Assembly (NCBI GenBank): GCA_964036275.1
Contig: CAXIWQ010000439.1
Span: 1 to 64,000, forward strand
DNA from: Litoditis marina
Taxonomy: Eukaryota > Nematoda > Chromadorea > Rhabditida > Rhabditidae
Length of the DNA stretch: 64,000 nucleotides
Direction of reading: 5' to 3'
The notes under the pieces are model-generated. The model worked only from the letters and a program-made list of their open reading frames with translations, searched no databases and was not told where the DNA came from. A program made the translations under genes and the position numbers. Position 1 is the stretch's first letter, and each line of letters opens with the position of its first letter. Of the stretch, positions 60,501 through 64,000 are shown piece after piece.

Positions 60501-63500
60501 ATACAACATCATTTGTCATCAAACAACAATCCCTTGTACCATGATATTTGGAAAAATCTTTATGTGGATAATTCCCTGCTCTCTGCAAATACGACAGAAG
60601 AAGCTATTTCCTTATACGAAACCTCTCGCGAAGCTTTCCAAGAAGCTTCCATGAATTTGCGCGATTTTGTTTCAAATGACAAAAGGTTCAATCAATTCCT
60701 CACCGAGAAAGGTTTTAAACCCCCTGAAAGTTTGAAAATGCTTGGTTTGTGTTGGAATACCACCACCGACATTTTGAGTCTGACATTACCACTTTTCGAT
60801 GAAACAAAACCCATCACAAAAAGATCAATCCTACAATTTCTCGCGTCAGTATATGATCCTCTAGGTATGATTTCTCCTATTATGGTTCGGCCAAAACAAT
60901 TCCTTCAAACCCTCTGGAAAGAAAAACTATCCTGGGACGATGTATTACCACCCAATCTTGCACACGAGTGGCATTGTCTCATAGAAACATGGAAAGGACA
61001 GACATTTGAATTTCCGCGCCATGTTCCTATAACGGCAAAAACAGTTGATTTGCATATCTTTGTAGACGCCTCCGCGTTGGCATACGGTACTGTAGCATAT
61101 ATACGAGCATTTGACGAAACTAATTCGGTCTACCATTGCTATCCTATATTTTCTAAACATCGCTTAGCTCCAATTAATAAGGTTTCGATTTCTCGCCTTG
61201 AACTAATGGCCCTACTAGTCGGAAAAAGAGTATCTTTGTTCCTGAAAGAACAACTTGAACATTCTATAGATCGCACTGTCATTTGGTCTGATTCATCCTG
61301 TGCACTGTCCTGGTTAGAGAGTTGTAAACCTCTCGAAACTTTTGTGAAAAACCGTGTCACAGAAATCAAAGATGTGGATAAATTCACTAGTTTTAGACAT
61401 GTTCCTACACTTGACAACCCTGCTGATATTATAAGTCGTGGTATTTGTCCTTCTGATTTTTCCGTTTCTTCTCTATGGAAAAACGGCCCAGTTTGGTTGT
61501 CTCAATCTGAGGTTGTTTGGCCTGGTTTACCTAATCACAACCTCACTCCAGGTATGTCTCGCGAACTAAACCCTCCTGTTCCTGAGGATACATCCTCTTC
61601 TGAGGAATATGTTTCTTCCTCCGACGAGGAAGAAATCGACAATTCTGTCTTGCATCCACCCAGAACGGAAGAAGACGACGATAGAGAGGTCGAATTCCGC
61701 ATGAATCAAGAGGAAAACAACCACCAAGATAACCGGAACAATTTGGTCAGTTCTTATTTATCATCTCCTAAATTTGCTCCACAATGTTCATTTCTCCACC
61801 CTGAGAAACACAGTTCCTTCGTTACCCTCCAAAATGTTTGTTGGTATGTACTACTATTCCTTTCCCATATAAAACCTGATTTTACTTCAGTTTTATTGAA
61901 GAAGTTTGCAACGTTAGCTAAAGTTCATAAGTCCGAAAGTAAGAAATTCACGTCTTTATTCCTTTTTTCCGTATCACAAAAAAGATATCCACCCACAAAA
62001 ACAGAAATTGCCGATCTACGACTACAAGTCGACGAGTACGGTATCTGGCGCTCTCACAGTCGTATTTCTAACTCATCTGCTCCTTTCGAAGAAAAATATC
62101 CTATATTTTTGAGTCGATTTTGTGCAATTACGCGACTATTCATTCTTCACGTACATAATGAGTTGGCGCATTCTGGTGTCAATACTACTCTGTCTAACCT
62201 CCGTAAACTCGTTTGGATACCAAAAGGACGAGTAGCGATAAAATCTTCCATTCACAACTCTTGTATGAAATGCAGAAAAACGTTGGCTAAACCATTCCTT
62301 TTACCTCCTATTCCTTCACTTCCTGTCTCACGAGTCCGTGAATCACCTCCTTTTACTCATGTAGGGGTAGATTATATGGGTCCCATAAACTTTCGTTCAA
62401 CTACAAATACAATTGAAAAATCGTGGATTTGCCTATTTACATGCCTTTCCACTCGCGCTATACACTGTGACGTAACTACTTCGCTGAGCTCAATCTCTTT
62501 TATTCACATTTTACGACGATTCATCTCCCGTAGAGGATTACCACAAACCATTCTCTCCGACAACGGCTCACAATTCAAACTTTCCGCAAAAGTCCTTGCT
62601 CTCGATGATCTTATAGATTTTTGCTCGAATCAAAATATCACCTGGAAATTCATAACAGAACTTGCACCATGGCAAGGAGGTGTATATGAACGAATGGTTG
62701 GGGTTTTCAAACAAAGCTACAAAAGAGCAGTCGGAAAGCGTTTACTTACTTTCGAAGAGCTGGTAACAACTACGTACGAAATTGAAACTGTCGTTAACTC
62801 ACGTCCTTTGACATTTACTGGCAATGATATCTCAGCACCTACATTACGTCCTATCGATTTTCTCACTCCTGGAAAACAATGCAACGCTACTCCATCTTTA
62901 CTCGTAAATCCTGACCATGATGATGATTACACACCAAATGTTTCTTCCCAAGATTCTCTCAAAAAACTATGGGCACAATCTCAAAACGTTTCAAATTCTT
63001 TTTGGGAAATTTGGAGAAATGATTATTTGAATAACCTACGTGAAATTTACCAAACTACACACGCTCACGGTAGATCAAATAACATGAGATGTCCTACTCT
63101 TGGTGAAGTTGTCATCGTCAAAGATGATGCTATTCCACGCGCACATTGGAAAATTGCCAGAGTTCATTCACTTCCTGAGGGCGAACATCCAAAATCAGCA
63201 AAAGTTATTCTTCCCAATGGTTCCATTCTCAACAGAGCAATTAACTTCTTGTTTCCTTTAGAAATTTCTTCTACCAACCTCAAAAATCCTAAACAATCTA
63301 ATAAAAATGTTCCCATTCCTACTGTTCCTCTTCGCAGAAGTTCTCGATTGAACGCGAACAAAGCTATTATTTACTTCATTATGATTCTATCTTTCATTTC
63401 CAACTGTGCCGCAAACGAATGCAAAGACTATGAAGTACTTGAAAATGACCTGTACTACCTTGAAGAGTGTGGAAGTTCCGGTGTCTCTGTTTGGAAAGTT

Positions 63501-64000
63501 CCACCTAATAATACATTTTGTTGGCAAACTATTTCCTGTAATACAACTGGATACGTTCGCAGAAAATCTACCGGACTACGTCTTTATCATTGTGGCTTAC
63601 CTTGTCTATGTCCAAAATGGGCAACTCGTTGCAGTTATTACAATGGTAGTCTAATTTCCTCATCTTCTACTAGACACCATTCTTCTCTCCTCTCTAAGAT
63701 GACTCCTATTTTTTGTTCCCAACTGGGTGACACCTCGTTGTGTAGTTCCAGCCTAACTACAAAGTTTTTCTACCAAGTTCAACTTTACGACAATTCTTTG
63801 CATCTCTTGAACGATGTAAGCATCTCAATAACTGATATCAACGATAATGATCCTCCCATTTGCCTAGGTGATGGTGAAACTGTTAGCGGAACGCCTCGTT
63901 ATTGTTCACAATTTCCTTGTGTGAACCATTCCTTGAAATTCTGTTTTTTCAAACAACATCCTATTATGTATTTAATGATAGAAAATGACACTATTCCTAT
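57513..64000 (+). CDS. BEL/Pao gag-pol-env-like polyprotein (partial, open at right edge)
   Basis: Single frame of 2162 codons to the window edge. It starts at the ATG at 57513, the first in frame after the leader. Residues 1-130 are helical and charged. A gag-like DUF1759 region (KWSSFWETFSSMID, Trp200) follows. A CAYC-type motif begins at 429, with CCHC zinc knuckles at 462-474 and 480-492. The protease has IDSGST (Asp604) and IGSDYLWELL near 706. The RT shows RIVYDAS, SDVEKAF (Asp939) and YVDN at 1017-1020, the family's variant of YXDD. RNase H has FVDAS (Asp1185) and WSDSS. An acidic linker (about 1350-1410) precedes the integrase, which has an H2C2 finger, Asp1620, Asp1683 and Glu1726. 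A DUF5641-like region follows. From about 1951 a hydrophobic stretch leads into a Cys- and Asn-X-Ser/Thr-rich segment. All catalytic residues checked are present, so the copy looks competent. Confidence 0.93.
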   Translation, partial: MSGPIRSSIGLGHARLKKYVEKYKKELPKLSAPSDGLETDTLTSHLKILRKFQKQLESASESLESLHDKWISFITSLSNANDRAAETKIYEDFIKSHGDYTTTLDSTKEFLDDIFSLITQLEEDISSRTDEDMDENDADDVNDNPPSTGTAPYQSGNDLASNRTTSTGTPRPTCPPAPLSTLAHLPPITIPNFSGSITKWSSFWETFSSMIDSQSLPDCIKFYHLKGHLRGDAARLVAGLPVDSTNYPVALSILREAYGNNEVICHQLRSKLINFRSIGKTSTDLLKSYHYISQVFRQLTALGDNPDTTSNAQILESRFPRYVMTKVLTHFAGKKITAKPLLEEIGKVLEQSAAIDRIYVDNSQTSRPNSQSNNATSYGQRFSHANMSSPHNNNGNNSSQRNNDVFPSSTFAAAGSVPQANPQRLRNVCAYCPVSFDHQSFNCPNYSSPQSRKKRAIELHLCFNCLGKHSSKDCKSKRTCSNCKEKHHTSLCLNPTSRNSQPSASNMSRRPPHDNNQKRLSQPPLYHTNTVYSTDFVQNETSNVHVHFDNPVQNYSPPTETEKTQAVLFSQNYPKDDVLMMCTSVIVTHPTNPDIRETVTAFIDSGSTRSYITSDLAFSLNLPSHGTEKLQIDTFAQTESTILETKRHPLRIILKDSSQLNLSVTSVEKLTTAMKVVPIRESDKQLLLYNKFIPIPSEKVEPSILIGSDYLWELLDGYSYTTLPSGFRLLETKVGPMLTGKGRLQHAEHILQCITTPALTDQTMQDMLEKFWNLETLGITDSPHSSDDEEAMKLFSKTICKVDDRYQAKWPWKYSNPELPTNRALCTSRLHSVFKRLSATPELMEKYNKIIEEQLKLGIIEPVDENATPDSPILHYLAHHPVITPQKTTTKVRIVYDASAKTKNSLSLNDCLYRGPVLLPDLCGVLLRFRLAPIAIISDVEKAFLQINLARPDREVTRFLWLKDTTRPPSAQNTITYRFARVPFGVISSPFLLAATIQHHLSSNNNPLYHDIWKNLYVDNSLLSANTTEEAISLYETSREAFQEASMNLRDFVSNDKRFNQFLTEKGFKPPESLKMLGLCWNTTTDILSLTLPLFDETKPITKRSILQFLASVYDPLGMISPIMVRPKQFLQTLWKEKLSWDDVLPPNLAHEWHCLIETWKGQTFEFPRHVPITAKTVDLHIFVDASALAYGTVAYIRAFDETNSVYHCYPIFSKHRLAPINKVSISRLELMALLVGKRVSLFLKEQLEHSIDRTVIWSDSSCALSWLESCKPLETFVKNRVTEIKDVDKFTSFRHVPTLDNPADIISRGICPSDFSVSSLWKNGPVWLSQSEVVWPGLPNHNLTPGMSRELNPPVPEDTSSSEEYVSSSDEEEIDNSVLHPPRTEEDDDREVEFRMNQEENNHQDNRNNLVSSYLSSPKFAPQCSFLHPEKHSSFVTLQNVCWYVLLFLSHIKPDFTSVLLKKFATLAKVHKSESKKFTSLFLFSVSQKRYPPTKTEIADLRLQVDEYGIWRSHSRISNSSAPFEEKYPIFLSRFCAITRLFILHVHNELAHSGVNTTLSNLRKLVWIPKGRVAIKSSIHNSCMKCRKTLAKPFLLPPIPSLPVSRVRESPPFTHVGVDYMGPINFRSTTNTIEKSWICLFTCLSTRAIHCDVTTSLSSISFIHILRRFISRRGLPQTILSDNGSQFKLSAKVLALDDLIDFCSNQNITWKFITELAPWQGGVYERMVGVFKQSYKRAVGKRLLTFEELVTTTYEIETVVNSRPLTFTGNDISAPTLRPIDFLTPGKQCNATPSLLVNPDHDDDYTPNVSSQDSLKKLWAQSQNVSNSFWEIWRNDYLNNLREIYQTTHAHGRSNNMRCPTLGEVVIVKDDAIPRAHWKIARVHSLPEGEHPKSAKVILPNGSILNRAINFLFPLEISSTNLKNPKQSNKNVPIPTVPLRRSSRLNANKAIIYFIMILSFISNCAANECKDYEVLENDLYYLEECGSSGVSVWKVPPNNTFCWQTISCNTTGYVRRKSTGLRLYHCGLPCLCPKWATRCSYYNGSLISSSSTRHHSSLLSKMTPIFCSQLGDTSLCSSSLTTKFFYQVQLYDNSLHLLNDVSISITDINDNDPPICLGDGETVSGTPRYCSQFPCVNHSLKFCFFKQHPIMYLMIENDTIP
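63363..64000 (+). other. Envelope-like region within the BEL/Pao frame (N-terminal part)
   Basis: In the same frame as pol, after a basic stretch (RRSSRLNANK), comes a hydrophobic segment AIIYFIMILSFI that could act as an internal signal or membrane segment. It is followed by Cys-rich sequence with several potential N-glycosylation sites (for example NNT, NTT, NGS, NHS). BEL/Pao elements without env end soon after integrase, so this extra domain is notable. Worm elements such as Cer7 carry phlebovirus-like glycoproteins; I cannot confirm that family from the visible N-terminal part. How env would be released (cleavage or a spliced RNA) is not visible. Confidence 0.6.

Larger units (their letters stand above)
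57029..64000 (+). mobile_element. BEL/Pao LTR retrotransposon with envelope-like region (right end outside window)
   Basis: A nearly complete element: 5' LTR, primer-binding site, leader, and one unbroken frame from 57513 to the window edge. The domain order gag-like, zinc knuckles, protease, RT, RNase H, integrase and the family-specific domains define BEL/Pao rather than Ty3/Gypsy or Ty1/Copia, both by order and by sequence. No frameshift or premature stop was found, so this copy may be young. The 3' LTR is beyond 64000, so LTR identity cannot be used for dating. Related worm elements with an added envelope (Cer7, Tas) are established; a close link to them is inference. Confidence 0.93.

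Overview
This window looks like nematode DNA, probably Caenorhabditis-like. It carries an envelope-bearing BEL/Pao LTR retrotransposon of the type known from worms, LINE remnants (one of them RTE-type), several fold-back elements and AT-rich spacer. The species call is inference. No ordinary host gene can be supported. The window is repeats and mobile elements throughout.

Layout. (1) From base 1 to 50169, about 233 head-to-tail copies of one 189-bp satellite monomer, open at the left edge of the window. The array is cut by three insertions, and in each the monomer phase resumes exactly beyond the insert apart from a short duplicated target site. (2) 22329-23712 is an ORF1-only LINE-like element. 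Its 5' end is an inverted piece of the satellite plus a 20-bp minisatellite. (3) 30975-31469 is the 3' end of an RTE-type LINE. (4) 42176-46374 is a different tandem array, seven copies of a 371-bp unit plus 23 bp, flanked by the 8-bp duplication TCATGTTA. Its last unit is split by a 1.58-kb fold-back element (44434-46009) flanked by GTA. (5) The 189-bp satellite resumes at 46375 and ends at 50169, at a second, truncated copy of the ORF1-only element. (6) 50892-57028 is spacer with no recognised gene. It holds a GC-rich hairpin, a GT microsatellite, a 130-bp tandem array full of TGACGTCA palindromes and a 532-bp fold-back element. (7) 57029 to the window end is the 5' LTR, primer-binding site and one unbroken 2162-codon reading frame of the BEL/Pao element: gag-like, zinc knuckles, protease, RT, RNase H, integrase, then an envelope-like region in the same frame. 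It runs off the right edge.

Because 189 is divisible by 3 and most monomer variants lack a stop in one frame, the satellite shows open frames of up to 688 codons. I treat these as fortuitous: one-base indels, larger deletions and a common stop-bearing monomer variant break the frame every few units.

The most unusual structures are the 371-bp array inserted as a block with an apparent 8-bp target duplication, the near-perfect palindrome nested inside it, and the ORF1-only element fused to inverted satellite and present twice almost unchanged.
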